NCBI GenBank assembly: GCA_002007295.1
Contig: LNZM01000003.1
Location: forward strand, 1 to 54,633
Direction: 5' to 3'
Length of the DNA: 54,633 nt
Source of the DNA: Candidatus Epulonipiscioides saccharophilum
GTDB taxonomy: Bacteria > Bacillota > Clostridia > Lachnospirales > Cellulosilyticaceae
The notes under the pieces: model-generated
The model's database searches: none
Told to the model about the DNA's origin: nothing
What the model saw: only the letters and a program-made list of their open reading frames with translations
In this document: piece by piece, positions 16,834 through 24,561 of the stretch
Numbering within the stretch: position 1 is the first letter of the stretch
How the letters are laid out: every line of letters begins with the position of its first letter
Program-made: the position numbers and the translations under genes

Positions 16834-17601
16834 TTATAGCAAAGCACCCATTTGATTAATCATTTGCGTTTGCATTTGAGATTGCATTTGTATTCTATAT
16901 TGATCTAATAGGTTATTTTTAATTAAAGCACTAGTAGATTCAGCATAATCTGTATCCTGCATCTGGCTTAAAGCACCTAAAGTATTTTCGGCTGTGATGT
17001 TGTTGGATCTTACTTCGGATTCATTACCATTATATTCGGCCCCAACTTCAGCTTGCATGGAACTAACAGCAGCGGACATACCGCTAATCTGACTTAAAGC
17101 ATTCGAATCTGTAACATCAACCTCAAATGAACCTAAAGTTTCTTCCGTTAAAGCCACACCTTCGTTGTCAAATACGGGTTTAGTATTAAATTCTGTGTTA
17201 GCCGAAATAGAACTTAACTGATCGCTAAGTTGATCCACTTCTAATTGGATATAAGATCTATCTTCATCAGTTAGGATTCCATTGCTTGCTTGTAGAGTTA
17301 ATTCATTCATCCTAGATAATGTGGCCTGAGTGTCGCTTAAAGCACCATCAGCAACGTTGGATCTACTCATTTCTGCTTCTACGTTATTAGTTTGTGCTGT
17401 CAGACCAGCATAGGCCGAGACCATTTTTGCTGCGATAGCCATTACAGCCGGATTATCTGCGGCTTCATTAACTTTTTTGCCAGTTGACAACTCTTCATTT
17501 CTTTCTTGTCTTTCTCTCTGTAGTTCTCTCGCTCGATGAAGATTCTGACTTTGTGCATTTTTAATTTGTGATTGAAAACCGGACATAGTATTTATAGTCA
17601 T
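16834..17601 (-). CDS. Flagellin (short, divergent)
   Basis: 255 aa flagellar filament protein. The N-terminal D0/D1 helices include RQERNEELSTGKKVNEAADNP (family pattern LSTGkrI..AaDd.A) and a conserved coiled-coil heptad region with LSRMNELTLQASNGILTDEDR. The C-terminal D0 helix is SALIKNNLLDQYRIQMQSQM. The variable central domain is very short. The Gln-rich C-terminus ending QMINQMGALL replaces the usual canonical ending. SD AAAGGAGAGG lies before the ATG, and a good sigma-D promoter lies 55-80 nt upstream. It is the functional partner of the acidic paralog downstream. Alternative: another filament-like protein using the flagellin fold. Confidence 0.8.
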   Translation of the reverse strand: MTINTMSGFQSQIKNAQSQNLHRARELQRERQERNEELSTGKKVNEAADNPAVMAIAAKMVSAYAGLTAQTNNVEAEMSRSNVADGALSDTQATLSRMNELTLQASNGILTDEDRSYIQLEVDQLSDQLSSISANTEFNTKPVFDNEGVALTEETLGSFEVDVTDSNALSQISGMSAAVSSMQAEVGAEYNGNESEVRSNNITAENTLGALSQMQDTDYAESTSALIKNNLLDQYRIQMQSQMQTQMINQMGALL

Positions 17602-17654
17602 TTTTAACCTCTCCTTTAATTATGATTTATAGTATAAATTTTTGTACGATATTT

Positions 17655-17682
17655 ATATCGGCAAGAAGACTGTAAATATTTA
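17655..17682 (-). promoter_or_regulatory. Sigma-D (FliA-type) promoter of the flagellin gene
   Basis: On the minus strand: TAAA, a 16-nt spacer, GCCGATAT. This is close to the consensus TAAA-N15-GCCGATAA of flagellar late genes. Confidence 0.8.
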
Positions 17683-17709
17683 ATGTGATACTAAAATAAT
17701 TTAGTATAT

Positions 17710-17743
17710 AAAAAAAAGCCCCTATTTATTTAGGGACAAAAAA
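17710..17743 (-). terminator. Terminator of the sdaAB-sdaAA operon
   Basis: On the minus strand: TCCCTAAATAAATAGGGG followed by CTTTTTTTT. It lies after the duplicated sdaAA 3' ends, so those copies are inside the transcript. Confidence 0.8.
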
Positions 17744-17744
17744 A

Positions 17745-17960
17745 GATTCAGTGCATCAGCAATTTCATTGAAAGGGACATGATTAGTTATATTGACCAAT
17801 GCAATTTCAGCACTAATTAGAGAAAAATTAAGATGAACAAGACTTGCATAAATTGCAGACAGAAGGTGCACTGGCCAAACCACCTAGGGCAGTTTCACGC
17901 AATTCATAAGGAATGCTACGGTCCACTTTGTACATAACATCAATAATTTCATCGAATGGA
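17745..17960 (-). repeat. Mosaic of decayed sdaAA 3'-end copies
   Basis: 17816-17960 repeats the last 145 bp of sdaAA (period 145; AGAAAAATTAAGATGAACAA at 17821 recurs at 17966). Its translation ends YELRETALGG then NLCKSCSS, as in the gene. 17745-17820 repeats an adjoining inner piece (gene 18073-18148). The copies follow the true stop and carry substitutions. Confidence 0.9.
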
Positions 17961-17972
17961 ATTAGAGAAAAA

Positions 17973-18833
17973 TTAAGATGAACAAGACTTGCATAAATTG
18001 CAGGCAGAAGGTGCGCTAGCCAAACCACCTAGGGCAGTTTCACGCAATTCATAAGGGATGCTACGGCCCACTTTGTACATAACATCAACAATTTCGTCGA
18101 AAGGAATATGATTAGTTATGTTGGCCAAGGCAATTTCAGCACTAATCAAAGCATTGGATGCGCCCATAGCGTTACGTTTTTGGCAAGGCACTTCTACTAA
18201 GCCACCGATGGGATCACAAACCATACCTAAAATATTTGAAATAGCGGTGCTGGCTGCGCATAAGCAGGCTTCAGGCGAACCGCCCATCAACTCGACTACA
18301 GCCGAGGCAGCCATGGCCGAAGCGGTACCAACCTCAGCTTGACAACCACCTTCGGCGCCAGAGACTGTGGCGTTTCTCATTATTAAATATCCTATTGCTC
18401 CTGCGTTGAATAAAGCTGTTGTCATTTCTATTTCGGAAAGATCTTTCGTTTGCTGTAAAGCTGTAAAAACACCTGGGATGACTCCAGAAGCGCCGGCTGT
18501 CGGTGCAGCGACTATCAGTCCCATAGATGTATTCACTTCTAATACGCCCATGGCGTATGCTATTGCCCGACTCATTATGTCACCGCAAACAGAATTGTCT
18601 CGACGATTATAAATTTTTTTTGCTTCGCCGCCTATTAAGCCACCCATAGATACTAAGTTGTCCGTTAATGAACTGCCTATTGCCGCTTGCATAATTTTGT
18701 ATGCATGGCGCATCGCTTCAAACACTTGCTCTCTCGTTTTATTACTAATAAATATTTCTCGGCGGATCATGACTTCTGATATAGGCATATCTTTACATAA
18801 TATAAGCAGTTCTTGTGAATTTTTAAAGGTCAT
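17973..18833 (-). CDS. sdaAA: L-serine dehydratase, iron-sulfur-dependent, alpha subunit
   Basis: 286 aa. With SdaAB it deaminates L-serine to pyruvate and ammonia using a [4Fe-4S] cluster. Motifs include GLIVAAPTAGASGVIPGV, SGAEGGCQAEVGTASAMAA, GMVCDPIGGLVEVPC and the C-terminal SACNLCKSC, which supplies cluster cysteines. The start ATG 18833 gives the normal length; the weak AAAAGGAG lies about 6 nt upstream. It follows sdaAB in one operon. A serine-consuming pair close to serine-making serC-serA suggests serine is both made and used as a carbon or redox source. Confidence 0.95.
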   Translation of the reverse strand: MTFKNSQELLILCKDMPISEVMIRREIFISNKTREQVFEAMRHAYKIMQAAIGSSLTDNLVSMGGLIGGEAKKIYNRRDNSVCGDIMSRAIAYAMGVLEVNTSMGLIVAAPTAGASGVIPGVFTALQQTKDLSEIEMTTALFNAGAIGYLIMRNATVSGAEGGCQAEVGTASAMAASAVVELMGGSPEACLCAASTAISNILGMVCDPIGGLVEVPCQKRNAMGASNALISAEIALANITNHIPFDEIVDVMYKVGRSIPYELRETALGGLASAPSACNLCKSCSS

Positions 18834-18865
18834 ATCTAAACTCCTTTTATTATACTTATTATCGT

Positions 18866-19052
18866 TGTTTATCTAAATTCAATTATATTCATTATGGCTA
18901 TTTATCTAGATTCAATGACATTGACATCTAGGATTGATTTATTTTTTTTGATGAATCGTATAACTTCGTCATCCATTGGATTGTCTGCTTCAATAATGGT
19001 GTAGGCTAATTCGCCTTTTTCTTCTCGATATAATCTCATAAATGCGATGTTC
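18866..19052 (-). repeat. Decayed copies of the sdaAB 3' end between sdaAB and sdaAA
   Basis: 18897-19052 matches the last 150 bp of sdaAB at a period of about 160 bp; 60 or more bases from ATAACTTCGTCATCCATTGG onward are identical. A shorter older trace (18866-18895, TTTATCTAAATTCAATTATA) repeats its end again. All lie after the sdaAB stop at 19063. Confidence 0.9.
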
Positions 19053-19062
19053 ATATAGTTAT

Positions 19063-19731
19063 TTATATGGACTCGATTGCATTCACGTCTAAAATCGATT
19101 TGTTTTTCTTAATAAATCTTATAACTTCGTCATCCATTGGATTGTCTGCTTCAATAATGGTGTAGGCTAATTCGCCTTTTTCTTCTCGATATAATCTCAT
19201 AAATGCGATGTTTATATCGCAACCGCTGAGACAATTTGTTATGTGGGCTACTACACCTTTAATATCTTTTTGTTTAATTAAAAGAGTGTAATATTCTCCA
19301 GTAAATTCTATATCTACGCCGTTTATATTTACAATTTTTATATTGCCGCCACCGATAGAAGCGCCCATAACGCTTGTTTTGTGTCCGTTATTGTGAGTTA
19401 CTAATATATCTACAACGTTTGGGTGATGGTCGCTAGTTCCTGCTAGTGTGAATTTATATTTTAATTTTGCGTCCTGTGCTAGGTTTATAGCATCTTTTAT
19501 CCGGATGTCTTCTGTGTTCATGCCTAGCATACCGGCTATTAAAGCACGATCGGTGCCGTGGCCTTTATATGTTTGAGCAAAAGAACCGTATAAAATAAAT
19601 TCTACACTTGCAATGTCGTCGCCTACTAACTTTTTGGTTACTAATGCTATCTTTAATGCTCCGGCTGTATGAGAGCTAGATGGACCGATCATGTTTGGGC
19701 CTATTACATCAAATACGCTGATTTCTTTCAT
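19063..19731 (-). CDS. sdaAB: L-serine dehydratase, iron-sulfur-dependent, beta subunit
   Basis: 222 aa, the usual size. The N-terminal domain shows VFDVIGPNMIGPSSSHTAGALKIA with the PSSSHTAG phosphate/serine loop; GHGTDRALIAGMLGM and SIGGGNIKI follow. The C-terminal ACT domain (about residues 150-222, YTLLIKQKDIKGVVAHITN) may sense serine. ATG 19731 is chosen because GGAGG is 4 nt upstream and the length fits; the frame is open to ATG 19770, which is possible but longer than usual. It forms the operon sdaAB-sdaAA. Confidence 0.93.
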   Translation of the reverse strand: MKEISVFDVIGPNMIGPSSSHTAGALKIALVTKKLVGDDIASVEFILYGSFAQTYKGHGTDRALIAGMLGMNTEDIRIKDAINLAQDAKLKYKFTLAGTSDHHPNVVDILVTHNNGHKTSVMGASIGGGNIKIVNINGVDIEFTGEYYTLLIKQKDIKGVVAHITNCLSGCDINIAFMRLYREEKGELAYTIIEADNPMDDEVIRFIKKNKSILDVNAIESI

Positions 19732-19770
19732 ATGTCCTCCAATCATTATTGTGCTAAAATTAATTTTCAT

Positions 19771-19806
19771 CTAAGTTATACTTTTCGGATAATTTATTTT
19801 ATCCAT
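19771..19806 (-). CDS. 11-codon leader ORF upstream of sdaAB
   Basis: MDKINYPKSIT, with a clear SD AAAGGAG 8 nt before its ATG. Its TAG is followed directly by an in-frame ATG of the extended sdaAB frame. It could be a leader peptide that couples translation into sdaAB, or an accident. No run of regulatory codons is seen. Confidence 0.3.
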   Translation of the reverse strand: MDKINYPKSIT

Positions 19807-19901
19807 GATTTGCGCTCCTTTATAAATTATAAAGTTAGCATAGCATATAAAAAGAAAATGGACAAGACGAATTTTAGTATGTATATTTGTTTCTATGAAA
19901 T

Positions 19902-19961
19902 AAAAATAACTCTATTACCATAAAGTGTAACCTAGTCATTCAGGGTAATAGAGTTATTTTT
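19902..19961. terminator. Bidirectional terminator hairpin
   Basis: AAAAATAACTCTATTACC and GGTAATAGAGTTATTTTT face each other across a 23-nt loop: a perfect 18-bp inverted repeat with A/T flanks. It ends the minus-strand DUF4430 gene region and any plus-strand transcript. Confidence 0.8.
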
Positions 19962-19969
19962 GAGAGCTA

Positions 19970-20443
19970 TTAAGCACCTATATCCTTACCGCCGTCTTTA
20001 GTATATTTCCATTCAATGATGTCACCTTCAACAACCTTGACTTTATTGGCACTGTCTTGTATATATTTTCCGTTTAAACTAAACATCCAGCCGCTCATTG
20101 GACCGTTCGCACCAGATTTTACTCCGTCTATAGATGTTACGTACAAATCGTTAGACTCTTTGGAATACGTATATTCGTAATCCATACCTTTCTCATCTAA
20201 TGCTTTTTGTAGTACTGTCCAAACAGTGGAATCAGCTTCGACTTTGAATGAAGTCGGCGATATAATATCCGTACCTCCGATGGTTTTTCTGCTAATAGAT
20301 AATGTTACGGCATCCTTAGTTTCGGCTTTGGCTGAAACCGCTACGGCATCAGGTTCAAATGGTTGCATTGTTGGAACCGCATAGGCTGCGTTCACAGCTA
20401 TTAAGGCCCATGTTAGTATACCAATACCAAACTTTTTATTCAT
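19970..20443 (-). CDS. Secreted DUF4430-type (transcobalamin C-terminal-like) protein
   Basis: 157 aa. The N-terminus is a signal peptide (FGIGILTWALIAVNAAYA then VP). The rest has the DUF4430 pattern: STVWTVLQKALDEKGMDYEYTY, then VTSIDGVKSGANGPMSGWMFSLNGKYI, then VVEGDIIEWKYTKDGG. In many Clostridia such domains sit in surface proteins and bind small ligands; the fold is that of the transcobalamin C-terminal domain. The ligand is unknown here. ATG 20443 is taken as start. SD AAAGGAG is separated from it by a hairpin (GCTAC..GTAGC), so GTG 20452 is a possible alternative. The next upstream gene is a lipoprotein. Confidence 0.72.
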   Translation of the reverse strand: MNKKFGIGILTWALIAVNAAYAVPTMQPFEPDAVAVSAKAETKDAVTLSISRKTIGGTDIISPTSFKVEADSTVWTVLQKALDEKGMDYEYTYSKESNDLYVTSIDGVKSGANGPMSGWMFSLNGKYIQDSANKVKVVEGDIIEWKYTKDGGKDIGA

Positions 20444-20617
20444 TCGCTTCACCGCTACAAACTTCGTAGCTTCTCCTTTTTATATTATAGTTAACCGTAC
20501 TAACAATAACAAATTTTTAATCAGGTGTCAAGGGTTTTGTTATGACAAATTTGAAAGTCCTATTTATAAAAAAATTATACATAAATCTTTTATTTGTCAA
20601 AAATTAGTTATCTAATT

Positions 20618-20651
20618 GAAAAAAGGAGACCCTATTGAAGTAGCCTCCTTT
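20618..20651 (-). terminator. Terminator after the lipoprotein gene
   Basis: On the minus strand: AAAGGAG, a 16-nt loop, CTCCTTTTTT. Confidence 0.7.
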
Positions 20652-20660
20652 CTAAAAATA

Positions 20661-21188
20661 TTATCTATATAGTGTAGTTTCTAATCCTACTGTATGATCT
20701 AATTCTGGCATAGGTTCACCATTATATTCAAATTTGATACCATCAATCCACACGCCAGGATATTCTCTCTGTAAAAATGTTTCTTCTAAAGATCTAGCGG
20801 TTACCATCCCGCCGGTGGAACCTTGAAAGTAGTTATACCAAGTTCCTTTATCGCTATCTTGGAGATTTATCGTTACTATTTGTTTTCCATCTATATTTTC
20901 TTGCCCTACTATTTCTATATCCAAGCCATTAAAAGTAGAATCAGATAATACCGTGGCGAGATTCTTTATCGCCTCCATAATATCACCTGTGTATACAACT
21001 TCAAGCTCAATTGGTATATTTCCTAAATTGTCGTCGTCTATAGTATACGCATAGAGTATGTCACTAGTAGTATTTGTTATTGCTTCATTGTTCATATGCG
21101 CATCTGATGTTGTGTCGTCTACAAAACATCCGGTTAAATTGCAACCTAACATAAATACTACTAATAACTTTGAAATCTTTTTGTTCAT
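20661..21188 (-). CDS. Lipoprotein, possibly GerMN-like
   Basis: 175 aa. The N-terminus KKISKLLVVFMLGCNLTGC ends in a lipobox (NLTGC), so the protein should be anchored on the outer face of the membrane. The body has an alpha/beta pattern, ELEVVYTGDIMEAIKNLATVL, then GKQIVTINLQDSD, then VTARSLEETFLQREYPGVWIDGIKFEYNGEPM. This resembles the GerMN domain of spore and cell-surface proteins, but only weakly by eye. It lies just after the M24 peptidase gene (21-bp gap), in the same direction, and may be co-transcribed with it. The function is not known. Confidence 0.6.
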   Translation of the reverse strand: MNKKISKLLVVFMLGCNLTGCFVDDTTSDAHMNNEAITNTTSDILYAYTIDDDNLGNIPIELEVVYTGDIMEAIKNLATVLSDSTFNGLDIEIVGQENIDGKQIVTINLQDSDKGTWYNYFQGSTGGMVTARSLEETFLQREYPGVWIDGIKFEYNGEPMPELDHTVGLETTLYR

Positions 21189-21209
21189 AAAACTAACATT
21201 CCTTTCAAA

Positions 21210-22994
21210 CTAAATTGCTTTTGTATATTTTATCATCCACTTTGCCTCATCATCAGTTAAATATTTAGAGATTTTTTCACGAGTAAGTTGATGATAATTA
21301 TTTAGCCATTTTTTTTCTTTTTCACTCAACATTTCAATTTTTATTGCGTCTAAATCTATAGGGACATATGTTAATGTTTCAAACTTTAAAAATTGGCCGT
21401 ATTCATTTTTGACATCTTTTTCTACAACAATTTCATTTTCAATACGTATGCCATGTGAATTTTCTATATATATACCAGGTTCATTACTAGTAACCATCCC
21501 TACTTCTAATACGCAACTGTCGTTTCTTTCGGGGACTATTTTCCATCTAAAACCATTTGGCGCTTCATGAACATTTAGTAAGTAGCCAACACCATGACCA
21601 GTACCAGATCTATAATCAATATCTAGGTTCCAAATAGGACTTCTAGCTAAAATATCTAGGTTAATTCCTCTTACACCATCTAAGAATTTAGCCATGGATA
21701 AATTAATCATGCCTTGTAGAACAGCGGTAAAATGAGTTTTTAAAATATCGTCTAGTTCACCTAATGCAATTGTTCGAGTAATGTCTGTTGTTCCTTCAAA
21801 ATACTGTCCTCCTGAGTCTACCAGATATAAACCTTTATTTTCAAGGGGGGCAGGGTTAAAAGGATTGGTACTATAATGCATCAATGCTGCGTTGGGACCA
21901 TAGGCGGAAATTGTTGAAAAACTTTCTTCAATAAATCCGTCTTGCTGAGATCGTAATTCATAAAGTTTTTGCTGAGCATCTAATTCTGTTATTGTGAGAG
22001 AGGGATTTTTAACAGATTCTTTTAACCAGTACATAAATTTAGTTAGGACAACACCGTCTTTTGCGTGTGCCCATCGTAAGTTGCTTAGCTCAACCTCATT
22101 TTTACAAGCTTTAAATAATACTATCGGTGACGCTTTCTCTACTTTTATGGCCGATATAGGCAAATCCGATGCTAATCGGTAATTCAATTTAGCTGGATCC
22201 AATAAGACTTTACCAGAAATAGTTTTAATGAATTCATAAATTTCGTTGTAATCCTTAATTTTTATATTGTCCTTATTAAGAATAAAGATGATTTCATCAC
22301 TTAGTTTAGTTCTATCCGTAAATAAATAGGCTGAATCGATGTTGATGATAGAATAAGCTAGGATAACAGGAAAATGCGGAATGTCATTTCCTCGGATATT
22401 GTATAGCCAAGCTATATCGTCTAACGTAGTTAAAACATGATAGGATACATCTTCTTCTTGCATTTTATTTCTAAGGCGTGAAAGCTTTGCCTCAGTAGTT
22501 TCGCCAGAATATTTTATATCTAATAAAAATGCTTTTCCCTGTGGTAAGTCTGGCCTGTCATCCCATAATAGATTAACTAAATCTATATCGTACTTTATGG
22601 TTGATTCAGAATCTGTTGCTAATTGCTGTATTTCGTTTCCTCGGATAGTATTGACCACTCGGCCGTCAAACCCTATTACATCACCTTTTTTTATGATACT
22701 TTTTAAATAGTTTGTTAATGTGGGCACTTCGGGTAAACCCATTTTGTACAATTCTATGCCTGTATCTTTTAATTCTTTTTCGGCTTGTATGAAATATCGT
22801 CCATCTGTATAAAGTACAGCATGATTTTGAGAAATAACCAGTTCACCGGCTGAACCAGTAAAGTTGGATATATATTCTCTTGCTTTAAAAAAACTTACTA
22901 CATATTCGCTACTGTGAAAATCTGTAGATGGGATGTAATATATATCTATGTGATTTTCGGCCATAACTTTTCTTAGTTCATTTAATTTATTCAT
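21210..22994 (-). CDS. Xaa-Pro aminopeptidase, M24B family (eukaryote-like long form)
   Basis: 594 aa. Removes N-terminal residues before proline; cytoplasmic and dimetal-dependent. The long class has two creatinase-N domains (about 1-135 and 140-300: HIDIYYIPSTDFHSSEYV, VSYHVLTTLDDIAWLYNIRG) and then the pita-bread domain. Metal ligands are visible: LVDSGGQYFEGTTDITRT (two Asp), GTGHGVGYLLNVHE (His), TSNEPGIYIE (Glu) and IRIENEIVVE (Glu). A C-terminal extension (LTYVPIDLDAIKIEML and further) is typical of this class. It follows recO by 19 bp on the same strand. Confidence 0.93.
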   Translation of the reverse strand: MNKLNELRKVMAENHIDIYYIPSTDFHSSEYVVSFFKAREYISNFTGSAGELVISQNHAVLYTDGRYFIQAEKELKDTGIELYKMGLPEVPTLTNYLKSIIKKGDVIGFDGRVVNTIRGNEIQQLATDSESTIKYDIDLVNLLWDDRPDLPQGKAFLLDIKYSGETTEAKLSRLRNKMQEEDVSYHVLTTLDDIAWLYNIRGNDIPHFPVILAYSIINIDSAYLFTDRTKLSDEIIFILNKDNIKIKDYNEIYEFIKTISGKVLLDPAKLNYRLASDLPISAIKVEKASPIVLFKACKNEVELSNLRWAHAKDGVVLTKFMYWLKESVKNPSLTITELDAQQKLYELRSQQDGFIEESFSTISAYGPNAALMHYSTNPFNPAPLENKGLYLVDSGGQYFEGTTDITRTIALGELDDILKTHFTAVLQGMINLSMAKFLDGVRGINLDILARSPIWNLDIDYRSGTGHGVGYLLNVHEAPNGFRWKIVPERNDSCVLEVGMVTSNEPGIYIENSHGIRIENEIVVEKDVKNEYGQFLKFETLTYVPIDLDAIKIEMLSEKEKKWLNNYHQLTREKISKYLTDDEAKWMIKYTKAI

Positions 22995-23013
22995 GGTATC
23001 ATCCTTTTCTTTT

Positions 23014-23772
23014 CTATAAATTTCTAATAAAATCTAATGTTTTAAAGTCTTTGTCTATATAAAACCTTAAAAATCTGTCTGATACTTTACAAAATTCGTT
23101 GATTAACTCATCTGGTGCTGTAAAATAATATAATTGCTTAAAGGGAGCTGTTAATGCATGTCGTAAAGTGTATACTGTGCCAGCCTTTAATCTATAAACA
23201 TATTCTAAATTTAATTGCTGAATGCACTGTTCACATACAAGGCCACCCATTTCTATTGAAAAAGCATAATGTTTGTTTGTATCTAATTGTTCAATATTTT
23301 TATTACATTGTACGCATCCATAAACATTTGGCATATATCCTAAATATCTTAATGCACGTGTTTCGAATACAAATCTAACTAAATTTTCTGAAAGGTTTTT
23401 CTTTGGCAATTCGTTTAATGTATACAAGGCCAGCCTTAATAAATTTCGATTGGTCGAATTTTCTTTTAAAACCTCATTCAAAAATTCAATGATAAAACTA
23501 GCGTATGATAAAGTTACTATATCTTTACGCAAATCATAGAATGATCTTATTATTTCTACATTGGATAGTTTGTATGTATCTCGAATCTTTTCCACGATGA
23601 AATTTCCATAAACAAACAATTCTGTGCCAGAAAGTACGCTAGTTTTTGAGCGCTTGGCCTTTTTTGCAAAAACTTCTATCCTTCCATATTTGTCAGTAAA
23701 GAGGGTAAGATACTTATCACCCTCCCCAACAGTAAATTCCTTTATTACTAGTGCTTTCATGCTTAAAACCAT
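23014..23772 (-). CDS. recO: DNA repair protein RecO
   Basis: 252 aa. Loads RecA with RecR/RecF on SSB-coated single-stranded DNA. The N-terminal OB fold is LVIKEFTVGEGDKYLTLFTDKYGRIEVFAKKAKRSKT. A four-Cys zinc site sits at about residues 150-180 (CVQCNKN ... CEQC). The start ATG 23772 directly follows the yqzL stop (TAAATG); ATG 23760 (MKALVIKEF) is a plausible alternative that fits the family N-terminus. Directly upstream lies yqzL, which is interrupted by a group I intron, so recO and the intron share a transcript. Confidence 0.92.
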   Translation of the reverse strand: MVLSMKALVIKEFTVGEGDKYLTLFTDKYGRIEVFAKKAKRSKTSVLSGTELFVYGNFIVEKIRDTYKLSNVEIIRSFYDLRKDIVTLSYASFIIEFLNEVLKENSTNRNLLRLALYTLNELPKKNLSENLVRFVFETRALRYLGYMPNVYGCVQCNKNIEQLDTNKHYAFSIEMGGLVCEQCIQQLNLEYVYRLKAGTVYTLRHALTAPFKQLYYFTAPDELINEFCKVSDRFLRFYIDKDFKTLDFIRNL

Positions 23773-24407
23773 TTATTCACCATCTTCATAATCATTTTTG
23801 TCATTCTGATCATCCTTATCTTTTTCATTAGTATAATTTTCTTGTTCTTTGTAGGACAACTGAACCTCCCGTACCTAAATTAGGTAATACAGGAGATTGT
23901 CGTTCACGTTAAGACGCTACTCCTAACGCAGTCTTTCCTTTCGGTAGACCTCTTATACTTTCGTATAAGCCCAGACTATATCTTCTCCCTCGTCATTACA
24001 CGTTAGGGGCTACCCACTTCCACTACGCTTGTAGTGTACGACCCTCAAGAGGTCTAGTCGTTGAAGTTTCTCCTATTCGGAGCTTACCTGCTAGTTGCCC
24101 ATTATTTAAGACACTTAGGATTTAACCTTATGTCATTCAATCAATTTTTTCTGCTTTCGCTACGTTCACGTTTAGTTTTTTTTCATACTTACGTTGTAGT
24201 TTGATTGACTTTAGGGGGTCCAAGCAATTCAAGTAGCATATTGGACGGCGAATGAACCGTCTCTACGTACTAGTTTCCCAATACGCTTACCTTGTTTGCA
24301 TATTTAGTCCACCACTATAATAGTAGAGACTTTCTACGCTTTACATTGTAATTTTCAATACTCCCTGTGTTTTCGAAATATTTCCAATAATCTGTTATAA
24401 CTGTCAT
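23773..24407 (-). CDS. yqzL: YqzL-family small protein, coding sequence split by a group I intron
   Basis: Exon 1 begins at ATG 24407, with SD AAAGGAG 8-9 nt upstream, and reads MTVITDYWKYFENTGSIENY. Exon 2 (23856-23773) reads SYKEQENYTNEKDKDDQNDK and ends YEDGE-stop. Together they give the YqzL pattern W..F..TG.I..Y..YKE and the expected position between era and recO. Unspliced, exon 1 runs into a TAG after about 30 codons. If the homology decides the junction, exon 1 ends after ENYN (24345) and the protein is 48 aa. If the P1 pairing decides it, exon 1 ends after VKRRKS (24327) and the protein is 54 aa. The function of YqzL is unknown. Confidence 0.78.
23857..24326 (-). ncRNA. Group I self-splicing intron inside yqzL
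   Basis: On the minus strand the segment has the R element CAACGACTAGACC (about 24052-24062) and the S element GGAGAAGATATAGTCTG (about 23971-23987). GACTA and TAGTC form P7, and AAGATATAGTC is the best-conserved string of group I introns. P1 can form between AGTCT at the end of exon 1 and GGACT at about 24306-24310, giving the required U.G pair at the splice site with an inner ACTAT/ATAGT extension. A 9-bp P2-like stem (GCGTATTGG with CCAATATGC) follows. The intron ends ..CAGTTG, with the usual final G at 23857. There is no internal ORF, so it lacks a homing endonuclease. The 5' boundary may instead be 24344. Confidence 0.82.
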
Positions 24408-24561
24408 AAGAATAATCTCCTTTCGCCATAATAAAATACATTATGTTAGAATAGGATGCTCATTTTTATATTATAACATACAAGGAACTTTTTGGCAGAT
24501 ATTTTATCTTACCCAGTTCCTACATATATACTTACTGCTTTAAAATTATATCTAGATCGGT

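Noticed and set aside
17828-18028. 66-codon minus-strand frame with SdaAA-like ending
   Set aside because: It is a decayed copy of the sdaAA 3' end fused by chance to the true gene end; it has no start signal.
23870-24330. Group II intron or tmRNA/6S RNA in the gene-free gap between recO and era
   Set aside because: There is no domain V hairpin of group II and no tRNA-like ends; the P7 strings and AAGATATAGTC fit a group I intron instead.
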